From Streptomyces humi (GTDB taxonomy: Bacteria; Actinomycetota; Actinomycetes; Streptomycetales; Streptomycetaceae), in assembly GCF_001005085.2 (NCBI RefSeq), contig NZ_LBMU02000094.1, forward strand, positions 1 through 33,590: a stretch of DNA of 33,590 nt, given 5' to 3'. A model generated the notes under the pieces. It saw only the letters and a program-made list of their open reading frames with translations, searched no databases and was not told the origin of the DNA. The first letter of the stretch is position 1. The number at the start of each line of letters is the position of its first letter. This document shows positions 1-7,132 of the stretch, piece by piece. Both the position numbers and the translations under genes were made by a program.

Positions 1-13
1 TTCCCTTCGGTGT

Positions 14-113
14 TTCCGACTCTATCAGATCTTTTCTCGATCCGATTTCCTCGGTGCTTTCCAGGTTTCCGCTCTCGCGTTTCCCTTTCCGGCGGTTCCG
101 ACTCTATCAGATC
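14..113 (-). promoter_or_regulatory. Duplicated 18-bp element with TAGAGT -10 boxes, probable two proximal rrn promoters
   Basis: An identical 18-bp sequence occurs at 14-31 and 96-113. Read on the minus strand each copy is GATCTGATAGAGTCGGAA and carries TAGAGT (19-24 and 101-106). Each has an AATCNG hexamer 17 bp upstream (42-47 and 124-129) in place of a TTGACA box. The shared architecture suggests a duplicated promoter with a non-consensus -35 region. An alternative is that the repeat is an rRNA-processing or antitermination element. Confidence 0.5.
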
Positions 114-181
114 CTTTCGGCGTCTGATTCCCAGTCAGCGGGAGTTGCCTTCCCGGCCGTTGGGCCGTTCCGACGTCCCAA

Positions 182-211
182 ACCTTAGCGGATCCGCTCG
201 GCGATTCCCAA
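182..211 (-). promoter_or_regulatory. Second probable rrn promoter
   Basis: Minus strand: TTGGGA (206-211), 18-bp spacer, TAAGGT (182-187). It is weaker than the element at 355-383 but correctly placed in the tandem rrn promoter region. Confidence 0.5.
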
Positions 212-354
212 TCGGGGCCGCCGGTCCCTATTCGAATTGAATTCGGGCACGCCGAAAACAATCCCGTCAGGAGATCGTGCTGTGGTTTGAGGTGCCGCTC
301 GAGGCGGCGGATGTGTCGCCGGAGAACCGTTCCGGCTCGGCGGCAACCCGAAGA

Positions 355-383
355 ACTCTACGGATCGGTCCGGGGCGTGTCAA
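355..383 (-). promoter_or_regulatory. Strong consensus promoter, probable upstream rrn promoter
   Basis: On the minus strand TTGACA (378-383) is separated by exactly 17 bp from TAGAGT (355-360), a near-perfect sigma-70/HrdB promoter pointing into the rrn leader. A second TTGACA lies just upstream (392-397) without a matching -10. Expected start of transcription is near 348. Confidence 0.75.
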
Positions 384-403
384 GCACCCCTTGTCAAGAT
401 CTT

Positions 404-952
404 TTAGTCCAGGTCGGTGAGCCGGCCACCGGCGTCGGGCTGAGCGTGCTCCACGCGGCGCAGCAGCCTGGTGAGGACCTCGCCGAGCACGGCCCGTTCC
501 GCCGGTGAGAGGTCCTGGAGCAGGTCCTCCTCGAAGACGGAGGCCAGGCGCATGGCCTCCAGCCACTTCTCACGGCCCTCGGGGGTCAGCTCGACGATCA
601 CCCGGACGCGGTTGTTCTCGTCCCTCTCCCGGGTGACGAGCCCTTCGGCGACCATCCGGTCGATGCGGTGGGTCATGGCGGCCGGAGTGAGGCCGAGGCG
701 CTTGGCCAGATCGCTGGGGCCCAGGCGGTAGGGGGCACCGGAGAGAACGAGGGCCTTGAGGACCTCCCACTCCGCGTTGCTGATGCCGAGGGCGGCGGTC
801 TGGCGGCCGTAGGCCACGTTCATCCGGCGGTTGAGCCGGGACAGCGCCGAGACGACCTGCTCGACCTGCGGGTCGAGGTCCTGGAACTCGCGCTGGTAGG
901 CGGCGATCTGTTCGTCGAGTGTCGGCTCGCCGGCGCCGGGGGTGTCGGCCAT
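404..952 (-). CDS. MarR-family transcriptional regulator
   Basis: A 182-aa protein with a winged helix-turn-helix at about residues 50-135. The recognition-helix region reads LGLTPAAMTHRIDRM, followed by a wing rich in Arg, Asp and Asn (RDENNRVRV) and the LTPEGRE segment typical of MarR proteins. The ends are helical, as expected for the dimer interface. It is transcribed away from the MFS transporter at 1081, the usual arrangement in which the MarR protein represses itself and the pump until a ligand binds. No Shine-Dalgarno is visible before the ATG at 952. Instead GATACT (960-965) lies 7 nt upstream, so the transcript may be leaderless. The ligand cannot be read from the sequence. Confidence 0.9.
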   Translation of the reverse strand: MADTPGAGEPTLDEQIAAYQREFQDLDPQVEQVVSALSRLNRRMNVAYGRQTAALGISNAEWEVLKALVLSGAPYRLGPSDLAKRLGLTPAAMTHRIDRMVAEGLVTRERDENNRVRVIVELTPEGREKWLEAMRLASVFEEDLLQDLSPAERAVLGEVLTRLLRRVEHAQPDAGGRLTDLD

Positions 953-1005
953 GGGTCGAAGTATCGCACGGACGCGCTTGGCGTTGAAGTCCTTCGAGAT
1001 GTACT

Positions 1006-1043
1006 CTTTAGCATCGAACTTTAGCTTCTAAGTCTTCAGACTT
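1006..1043. promoter_or_regulatory. Candidate MarR operator region in the divergent promoter
   Basis: The 128-bp gap between the regulator and the transporter holds the heptamer CTTTAGC twice with a 13-bp period (1006-1012, 1019-1025). A palindrome AAGTC-TTCA-GACTT follows at 1030-1043. Symmetry and position fit a MarR binding site; the specificity is inferred. Confidence 0.45.
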
Positions 1044-1080
1044 CAGCAGTCCGGGACTTGACTACCTGAGAGAGGTGAAC

Positions 1081-2364
1081 GTGACCAGGGCGATGGGCGC
1101 AGCGATGCGCCGGATCCACGTGGGCAACGCACTCAGCGCGTTCGGGCTCGGCTTCACCGTCCCCTACCTGTACGTCTATGTGGCGCAGGTGCGGGGACTG
1201 GGTGCCATGACGGCGGGGCTCGTGCTCGCCGTCTTCGCCGTGGCCGCGCTGATGGTCCTGCCGCTGGCCGGCCGGGCGATCGTGCGACGCGGCCCACTGC
1301 CGGTCCTGGTCGCCGCCCTGGTCACCGCGGCGGTCGGGGCGCTGAGCCTGGGCCTGGCGGGAAACGCACCGGCCGTGCTGGGCGCCGCGGCGCTGCTCGG
1401 GGCCGGGCAGGCCGTGATGCAGCCGGCGCTGGCGACGATGATCGTGGACTGCTCGTCGGCCGAGAGCCGGTCGCGGGCCTTCGCGACCCAGTTCTTCCTT
1501 CAGAACCTCGGCCTTGGCGTCGGTGGTCTCATCGGCGGTCACCTCGTCGACACGACCCGGGTCTCGTCCTTCACGCTCCTCTTCGCGATCGAGGCGGCGA
1601 TGTTCCTGCTGCTGGTCGTGGTGATGTCGACGGTGCGTACGCCGCACTCGCCGCGGATCGCGGACGCTCCGGCCTCCGCCGCGAAGGGCGGCTGGAAGCG
1701 GCTGCTGGAGAACCGGGCGATGGTGCAGCTGTCCGTGCTGGGCTTCGTGCTGTTCTTCGCGTGCTACGGACAGTTCGAGTCCGGGCTGAGCGCGTACGGC
1801 GTCGAGGCGGCGGGGATATCGACGTCCGCGCTGGGGACCGCGCTGGCCGCGAACACGCTGATGATCGTCGTCGCGCAGTTCGCCGTGCTCAGGTTCGTGG
1901 AGCGTCGGCGGCGGTCGCGGGTGATCGCCGGGGTCGGGCTGATCTGGGCCGTGGCATGGGTCGTGGCCGGGTACGCGGGGCTGGGCCATGGCAGCCAGGA
2001 AATGGCGACGGCCGCGTTCGTGTCGACGTACGCGCTGTTCGGGCTGGGTGAGGCGATGCTGTCGCCGACGGTGGCCCCGCTGGTGGCCGACCTCGCGCCG
2101 TCCGGGATGGCCGGCCAGTACAACTCGGCGTTCGCCCTGGTGAAGCAGCTGGCGCTGGCGGTCGGCCCGGCGGTGGGCGGCCCGCTGGCGGCCTCGCTGC
2201 CGGCGCCGTACATCGTGACGTTCCTGCTGTTCTCACTGGGCATCAGCGTCCTGGCGATACGTCTCGGCAAGCGGCTGACCACAGCCCAGGACCAGCCCTG
2301 GCTCGCCACCAGGACCAAGGTCGTGGCACGGGGCGGCGCAACCACGGAGTCCGTCTCCGCGTAG
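1081..2364 (+). CDS. MFS transporter, probable drug efflux permease
   Basis: A protein of about 427 aa with twelve predicted hydrophobic segments across its length. The MFS hallmark after TM2 is present (LPLAGRAIVRRGPLPVL), a variant of the motif-A loop with Gly, Arg and Pro. The second half begins after the central hydrophilic loop (about residues 185-210, PHSPRIADAPASAAKGGWK). Two GTG codons, 1075 and 1081, are possible starts. I favour 1081 because GAGAGG lies about 6 nt before it. It is divergent from a MarR repressor, which suggests export of a small toxic compound or antibiotic. Substrate unknown. Confidence 0.88.
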   Translation: MTRAMGAAMRRIHVGNALSAFGLGFTVPYLYVYVAQVRGLGAMTAGLVLAVFAVAALMVLPLAGRAIVRRGPLPVLVAALVTAAVGALSLGLAGNAPAVLGAAALLGAGQAVMQPALATMIVDCSSAESRSRAFATQFFLQNLGLGVGGLIGGHLVDTTRVSSFTLLFAIEAAMFLLLVVVMSTVRTPHSPRIADAPASAAKGGWKRLLENRAMVQLSVLGFVLFFACYGQFESGLSAYGVEAAGISTSALGTALAANTLMIVVAQFAVLRFVERRRRSRVIAGVGLIWAVAWVVAGYAGLGHGSQEMATAAFVSTYALFGLGEAMLSPTVAPLVADLAPSGMAGQYNSAFALVKQLALAVGPAVGGPLAASLPAPYIVTFLLFSLGISVLAIRLGKRLTTAQDQPWLATRTKVVARGGATTESVSA

Positions 2365-2425
2365 TGGTGGCGGGCGCCGGGGCGGCACACTCACCAGCGC
2401 TTGCCGGATGCAGCGCCCCCGCCAA

Positions 2426-2467
2426 GGGGCGCGAGGAACCGCGCGAGCAACCACGACGCACCCGCGC
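2426..2467. repeat. Dispersed streptomycete-type intergenic repeat, copy 1
   Basis: A sequence starting GGGGCGCGAGGAACCGCGCG and ending in CACCCGC lies between two convergent genes (MFS and phosphatase). It is clearly similar to 16851-16893 on the opposite strand. I recall this GGGGCGCGGGGAACTGCGCGA family as very common between Streptomyces genes. It can fold on itself and may help end transcription. Confidence 0.6.
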
Positions 2468-2488
2468 CCGCCCGACGGCCGCCCGGCG

Positions 2489-4135
2489 CTACCCCTTGGG
2501 CAGTACGAACTCGCACCACACGGCCTTGCCGCCGCCGGGGGTTCTTCTCGCCCCCCACCCGGACGCGATCGTCGCCACGATGTCGATCCCCCGGCCCGAC
2601 TCGTCCGCCGGTTCCGCGCGTCTGCGTCGCGGCAGGTGGTCGTCGCCGTCGGTCACCTCGATGATCAGCCGGCGGTCGGTGCGGCGGAGCCGCAGCCGCA
2701 TGGGCGGGGTGCCGTGCTGGAGGGAGTTGGCGACCAGCTCGCTCGTGGCGAGGACGCCCAGGTCGTGGAGGTCCGCCGGGAAGCGCCAACTGGTCAGCAC
2801 GCCGGAGGCGAACGCCCGCGCGCGGGGCGCCGCCTCGATGCCGCCGAGGAGTTCCAGCGCGGCGTTGCGGAACAGCTCGCCGTCCGGGCCCGTGCGGGCC
2901 GGGTGCTGGAGGACCAGCACGGCGACGTCGTCGTAGTGGTCGGCCGTGACGCCGGCGGAGCGGACCAGGCGGTCGCAGACGACCTGCGGGGTACCGGTCG
3001 CTCCCGCGAGCGCGCGTTCCAGCGCCGCGATGCCCTCGTCCAGGTCCTCGTCACGGCGTTCCACCAGGCCGTCCGTGTAGAGGACGGCCGTGGAGCCGGG
3101 TCCCAGCGGCACCGAGCCCGAGGCGTGGATCCAGCCGCCGGTACCGAGCGGCGGTCCCGTCGGCTCGTCGGTGCGCAGCACGGCGCCGTTCTCGTCGCGG
3201 ACCAGGATCGGCAGGTGACCGGCGGAGGCGTACACCAGCCGGCCCTCGTTCGGGTCGTGGACGGCGTAGACGCAGGTGGCGATCTGGTTGGGGTCGATCT
3301 CGGCGGCGAGGCCGTCGAGGAGCTGGAGGACCTCGTGCGGGGGGAGGTCCAGACGGGCGTAGGCGCGGACCGCGGTCCGGAGCTGGCCCATGACGGCCGC
3401 CGCGCGCACGCCGCGGCCCATGACGTCACCGATGACGAGGGCCGTGCGGCCGCCGCCGAGGGTGATCACGTCGTACCAGTCACCGCCGACCGCGGCTTCG
3501 GTGCCGCCGGGCTGGTAGGTGGCGGCGATACGCAGGTCGTCCGGTTGTTCGAGTTCCTGCGGGAGCAGGCTGCGCTGGAGGGTGACCGCCGTCTCGCGCT
3601 GGCGGCGTTCGCTGGCGCGCAGCCGCTCGGCCGCTTCCGCGTGGTCGGTGACGTCGGTGGCGAAGAGCAGGACGCCGCCGTCGCGGTCGTCGTTCTCGAC
3701 GACGGGGGTGCAGGTGAACGTGTAGGTGCGGCCGTCGAGTGCCTTGCGGGACTTGAGTGTGCGGGGCTTGCCGCTGCGGAGCACCTGGTCGAGGAGCGGG
3801 AGGAGACCGAGCTCGGCGAGTTCGGGCAGGGATTCGCGCGCCGGGGTGCCCAGGGGGCGTACGCCGAATGCCGTCGTATAGGCGTCGTTGACGTAGGCGA
3901 TGTGGTGGTCGGGGCCGTGGACGAGGGCGACCAGGGCCGGCACGTGGTCAAGGACGTCGCGGGCGGGCAGTTCGTCGACGGCGGGAACACAGGGCGGGTC
4001 GTCGGTCAGTTGTTCGGCGCGGGCAGCCGGCACGGAGCCTTCTCCCCGTCGGTCCGTAGGGACCGTGTGCTCGGTCCGCGCTGCGGCGCGGCGCTGCGTT
4101 CCGGGGAGCCGGGCGCTCCAGCGCGTGAAGTTCAC
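2489..4135 (-). CDS. PAS - SpoIIE-type PP2C phosphatase - HATPase (anti-sigma-like) protein
   Basis: About 548 aa with three modules. A PAS sensor domain (about 60-165) is followed by a PP2C/SpoIIE serine phosphatase (about 185-395) with the metal-binding motifs GDWYD (218-222), GDVMGRG (236-242), TDGL and DDVAVL. A C-terminal GHKL ATPase like those of RsbW/SpoIIAB kinases (about 415-545) has an N-box around SELVANSLQHG and the G-box SGRGIDIV. Proteins of this type act in partner switching, dephosphorylating anti-sigma antagonists in the cytoplasm, with the PAS domain sensing a small ligand or redox state. The GTG at 4135 has a short AAGGA ahead. A second GTG at 4033 has a better site (GGGGAGAAGG) and would give 514 aa. 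The target sigma system is not in the window. Confidence 0.88.
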   Translation of the reverse strand: MNFTRWSARLPGTQRRAAARTEHTVPTDRRGEGSVPAARAEQLTDDPPCVPAVDELPARDVLDHVPALVALVHGPDHHIAYVNDAYTTAFGVRPLGTPARESLPELAELGLLPLLDQVLRSGKPRTLKSRKALDGRTYTFTCTPVVENDDRDGGVLLFATDVTDHAEAAERLRASERRQRETAVTLQRSLLPQELEQPDDLRIAATYQPGGTEAAVGGDWYDVITLGGGRTALVIGDVMGRGVRAAAVMGQLRTAVRAYARLDLPPHEVLQLLDGLAAEIDPNQIATCVYAVHDPNEGRLVYASAGHLPILVRDENGAVLRTDEPTGPPLGTGGWIHASGSVPLGPGSTAVLYTDGLVERRDEDLDEGIAALERALAGATGTPQVVCDRLVRSAGVTADHYDDVAVLVLQHPARTGPDGELFRNAALELLGGIEAAPRARAFASGVLTSWRFPADLHDLGVLATSELVANSLQHGTPPMRLRLRRTDRRLIIEVTDGDDHLPRRRRAEPADESGRGIDIVATIASGWGARRTPGGGKAVWCEFVLPKG

Positions 4136-4319
4136 GAATCCTTGCCTCGTGTCGTCGTCTCCGGCCGGCTAACGGGAGCGGCCGGGGAGTCCGGGGGAGG
4201 TCCCCCGGTGCAGTTCTGGGGAGAAGCCTTGTGCTCGGTCGCAGGGCAGTCTGGCAGGGTGGCCGTGGGCGGCGACATTCGTCAGACGCCGGGGCGGGCC
4301 GTGGAGTTCCTGAGTTCCG

Positions 4320-5699
4320 TCAGGACGACCCGTTCGAGTCGCCGGAGGGACTGTGAGGAGGCTTTCCACCGGCCGCGAGTTCGAACTCCGCTCGGGGATG
4401 TTCGAGTGATCCGAGCGAGACGATCTCCCGTTTGAAGAGCCCGGAGAGGGTCCATTCGGCGAGCACGCGGGCTTTGCGGTTGAAGGTGGGCACCCTGCTC
4501 AGGTGGTAGACGCGGTGCATGAACCAGGCAGGGTAGCCCTTCAGCTTGCGCCCGTAGACCTGCGCGACGCCCTTGTGCAGGCCGAGGGAGGCGACCGAGC
4601 CGACGTAGGCGTGTTCGTAGGTGTCGAGGGGTTCACCGCGCAGGGTGTGCACGATGTTGTCGCCGAGGACCTTGGCCTGGCGGACCGCGTGCTGGGCGTT
4701 GGGGGCGGTCTCGGTTCCGGGTTCGGGGGCGGTGACGTCGGGGACGGCGGCGGCGTCGCCCGCGGCCCACGCGTGGTCGGCGCCGTCGATGGTCAGCTCG
4801 GCAGTGCATTTCAGCCGCCCGCGCGCGGTGAGCGGAAGGTCGGTGGCGGCGAGCAGGGGGTGCGGTTTGACGCCGGCCGTCCAGACGAGGGTGCGGGTCG
4901 GGAAGCGCTGGCCGTCGCTGAGGACGGCGACGCGGTCGACGCAGGATTCGAGGCGGGTGCCGAGCAGTACCTGGATGTTGCGGCCGCGCAGTTCGGTGAT
5001 GGTGTAGCGGCCGAGTTCGTGGCCGACCTCGGGGAAAATCCGGTCGGTGGCCTCGACGAGGATCCACTTCATGTCCTCGGGCCGGATGTTGTGGTAGTAC
5101 CGCGCGGTGTAGCGGGCCATGTCCTCCAGTTCACCGAGGGCCTCCACGCCCGCGTAGCCGCCGCCGACGAAGACGAAGGTGAGGGCGGCGTCGCGGATCG
5201 CGGGGTCGCGGGTGGAGGAGGCGATGTCCATCTGCTCGATGACGTGGTTGCGCAGCCCGATGGCCTCCTCGACGGTCTTGAAGCCGATGCCGTGCTCGGC
5301 GAGACCGGGGACGGGCAGGATGCGGGCGACCGAGCCGGGCGCGAGGACCAGTTCGTCGTACTCCAGAAAAGTGGCGCCTTTTCGCTCCTCGGCGGTGGCG
5401 AGCGTGCTGACGGCGGCGGTCCGCCTGGCGTGTTCCACGGCCGTCACCTCGCCGATGACGACATGGCACCGGTCCAGAACGCGCCGCAGGGGTACGACGA
5501 CGTGACGAGGGGAAATCGAACCCGCAGCCGCCTCCGGAAGGAACGGCTGGTACGTCATGTAGGGATCGGGCGCGACGACGGTGATGTCGACCTCACCCCG
5601 GCTGAGCTCCCGCTTCAGTCTCCGTTGCAGCCGCAGGGCCGTGTACATCCCGACGTAGCCGCCGCCGACAACGAGAATGCGCGCACGTTCCTTCACCAT
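4320..5699 (-). CDS. ndh: Type II NADH dehydrogenase (NAD(P)/FAD-dependent oxidoreductase)
   Basis: A 459-aa flavoprotein with two Rossmann folds. The FAD-binding VVGGGYVGMYTALRL is at the N-terminus and the NADH-binding FVFVGGGYAGVEALGE lies near residue 180. The pyridine-nucleotide disulphide oxidoreductase signatures TLVWTAGVKPHP and AWAAGDAAAVPD are also present. NDH-2 enzymes sit on the inner face of the membrane and pass electrons from NADH to menaquinone without pumping protons. The ATG at 5699 keeps the usual short N-terminus. An in-frame GTG at 5732 would add 11 residues. Neither has a good ribosome site. It diverges from the TetR gene at 6125. Confidence 0.85.
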   Translation of the reverse strand: MVKERARILVVGGGYVGMYTALRLQRRLKRELSRGEVDITVVAPDPYMTYQPFLPEAAAGSISPRHVVVPLRRVLDRCHVVIGEVTAVEHARRTAAVSTLATAEERKGATFLEYDELVLAPGSVARILPVPGLAEHGIGFKTVEEAIGLRNHVIEQMDIASSTRDPAIRDAALTFVFVGGGYAGVEALGELEDMARYTARYYHNIRPEDMKWILVEATDRIFPEVGHELGRYTITELRGRNIQVLLGTRLESCVDRVAVLSDGQRFPTRTLVWTAGVKPHPLLAATDLPLTARGRLKCTAELTIDGADHAWAAGDAAAVPDVTAPEPGTETAPNAQHAVRQAKVLGDNIVHTLRGEPLDTYEHAYVGSVASLGLHKGVAQVYGRKLKGYPAWFMHRVYHLSRVPTFNRKARVLAEWTLSGLFKREIVSLGSLEHPRAEFELAAGGKPPHSPSGDSNGSS

Positions 5700-5724
5700 C
5701 CCATGACGCACCCGTGACTCTTGT

Positions 5725-5733
5725 TTGTCCACA
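5725..5733 (+). promoter_or_regulatory. Perfect Streptomyces-type DnaA box upstream of ndh
   Basis: TTGTCCACA, the preferred streptomycete DnaA box as I know it, lies at the 5' end of the ndh region, overlapping the alternative GTG start. A second identical 9-mer is at 14677-14685. Occupation by DnaA is inferred. Confidence 0.4.
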
Positions 5734-6124
5734 GCCCCGACAATTTGTGTGACCGGCGGGCGGCCGCGCGGGGCATCGGGAGTACGGTCAGGACCGGACG
5801 AAAGGGGCCAGGTCAGCGGGGGCGGGCGTGGGGGTGCGAAGGCACCGAATCGGGGCGTAGACGACTCGTACTCCGATCGGGGGGCGCTCCGTGCGGAACG
5901 TCCCCCTTCTGAATTGACAGTCTCTCAACTATGTTCGTGTGTCGACGGGGTGTAGGGGATGTGGTCGAACGGCCCGCGACGGGCGGTCCGCCCGGCCGAC
6001 GGTCCATGGATCGGTCATGGTCCGGTTGTCGGTCGGTCATGGACCGGCGTCAGTTCCGCTCGCTCCGGCTATCAGTGGCGGGGAGAGTCTCCGGGGGGAG
6101 ACGTCATTAACCGGGGGAACACAG
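5734..6124. promoter_or_regulatory. Divergent intergenic region ndh / TetR regulator
   Basis: About 390 bp without a convincing gene. It holds a TTGACA hexamer (5914-5919) with no good -10 at the right distance. An inverted repeat with 9-bp arms, CGGTCCATG (6000-6008) and CATGGACCG (6038-6046), lies 29 bp apart. The palindrome GTCTCC-GGGG-GGAGAC (6087-6102) ends 22 bp before the regulator's start. The palindromes are candidate operators for the TetR protein or its regulators. Confidence 0.4.
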
Positions 6125-6889
6125 ATGCACATTCAGGACACACACTGGTCAACGGCTTCCGCCCTCGCACCGGGCGGCGGAGCGGTGGGCGCGGCGCCGG
6201 GCAACGGACGCGGTGACGGGCCGCGTACGACGCCGCTGCGGGTGGACGCACAGCGCAATCTGGAGCACGTGCTGCGGGCCGCCCGCGAGGTCTTCGGCGA
6301 ACTCGGGTACGGCGCGCCGATGGAGGACGTGGCGCGGCGGGCCCGGGTCGGCGTCGGCACGGTGTACCGGCGGTTCCCGAGCAAGGACGTGCTGGTACGG
6401 CGGATAGCCGAGGAGGAGACCTCCCGGCTGACCGACCAGGCGCGGGCCGCGCTCGGTCAGGAGGACGAGCCGTGGTCGGCGCTGTCGCGCTTCCTCCGTA
6501 CGTCGGTGGCGTCGGGCGCGGGGCGGCTGCTGCCGCCGCAGGTGCTGCGGGTCGGGGTCCCTGAGGAGGTCGGCGCCCCGGGTGCTGGCGCCGAGGAGGC
6601 CCGGGTGCCGCAGCAGCGCACCCAGCCGGGGGCCGGTGAGCTGCGGCTGGTGGCCGAGGAGCCGGTGGCCGACGCCGACGACGCGGGGGCGGCCGCGCTT
6701 CTCGAGGTGGTGGGGCGGCTGGTGGACCGGGCGCGGGCGGCGGGCGAGCTCCGGCCGGACGTCTCCGTCTCCGACGTGCTGCTGGTGATCGCCACGGCGG
6801 CGCCGTCGCTGCCGGACGCCGCGCAGCAGGCGGCTGCTTCGTCCCGGTTGCTGGACATCCTGCTGGAGGGGCTGCGGTCCCGGACCTGA
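6125..6889 (+). CDS. atrA: TetR-family regulator, probable AtrA ortholog
   Basis: A 254-aa protein. A Gly/Ala/Pro-rich lead of about 35 residues comes before a canonical TetR helix-turn-helix (about 44-92): VFGELGYGAPMEDVARRARV then GVGTVYRRFPSKDVLVRRI. The C-terminal ligand domain has an unusual low-complexity middle (about 145-190, Gly, Pro, Glu, Gln). It ends in a conserved-looking helical stretch (SDVLLVIATAAPSLPDAAQQ). The ATG at 6125 has GGGGGAAC just upstream; an open frame reaching back to 5939 has no gene character. AtrA in S. coelicolor activates actII-ORF4 and nagE2. I assign the name from the gene order I recall (a TetR gene divergent from an NADH dehydrogenase and beside a sigma factor), not from an alignment. 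Confidence 0.75.
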   Translation: MHIQDTHWSTASALAPGGGAVGAAPGNGRGDGPRTTPLRVDAQRNLEHVLRAAREVFGELGYGAPMEDVARRARVGVGTVYRRFPSKDVLVRRIAEEETSRLTDQARAALGQEDEPWSALSRFLRTSVASGAGRLLPPQVLRVGVPEEVGAPGAGAEEARVPQQRTQPGAGELRLVAEEPVADADDAGAAALLEVVGRLVDRARAAGELRPDVSVSDVLLVIATAAPSLPDAAQQAAASSRLLDILLEGLRSRT

Positions 6890-6913
6890 CGGTGCGCGGT
6901 CCCGGACCTGACG
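6874..6913 (+). repeat. 18-bp tandem duplication across the atrA stop codon
   Basis: GCGGTCCCGGACCTGACG occurs at 6874-6891 and again at 6896-6913 (22-bp period). The first copy holds the stop codon. It looks like a slippage duplication that leaves the protein unchanged. Confidence 0.8.
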
Positions 6914-7132
6914 CTGCGTGGTCGCGGCGGTGGCCGCACTGCGGTTGCCGCCGCGCGCCCTCTGCGGGGCACGACAGTTGATGCTTCCCCGAACGGGTGA
7001 TCATCAGTGCGGCGCATTGACAAGTGCGCTCGGACGAGTGGTCCGTTCGTCTCCCGGGGCCGGAACAGGGGCCTCTGTGGGAGTCTGACCCGGTGATTCG
7101 GTCGGTTCGGGCAGGCATCGGGGGCGTCCGCA

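Larger units (their letters stand above)
1..400 (-). promoter_or_regulatory. rRNA operon promoter and leader region (16S lies outside the window to the left)
   Basis: Read leftward, this 400-bp stretch without a gene ends in a sequence (around 1-31) that I recognise as the leader just ahead of streptomycete 16S rRNA: GATAGAGTCGGAAAC followed by ACCGAAGGGAA. It carries several promoter-like elements in tandem, which fits the multiple promoters known for Streptomyces rrn operons. It is clearly richer in A and T than the flanking genes. The rRNA genes themselves are not in the window, so the assignment rests on leader similarity recalled from memory plus the promoters seen. Confidence 0.8.

Noticed and set aside
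277..420. Small plus-strand ORF (47 aa, GTG start, AGGAGA nearby)
   Set aside because: It lies over the strong leftward rrn promoter, codon bias fades after about 23 codons, and the ribosome site is too close to the start.
2408..4435. Long plus-strand open frame (675 codons) opposite the SpoIIE-type phosphatase
   Set aside because: Valine/glycine-rich shadow without domains; the minus strand has all PAS, PP2C and ATPase motifs.
5715..5760. Rex-type redox operator upstream of ndh
   Set aside because: TTTGTGTGAC resembles half a Rex site, but the second half (TTCACAA) is missing.
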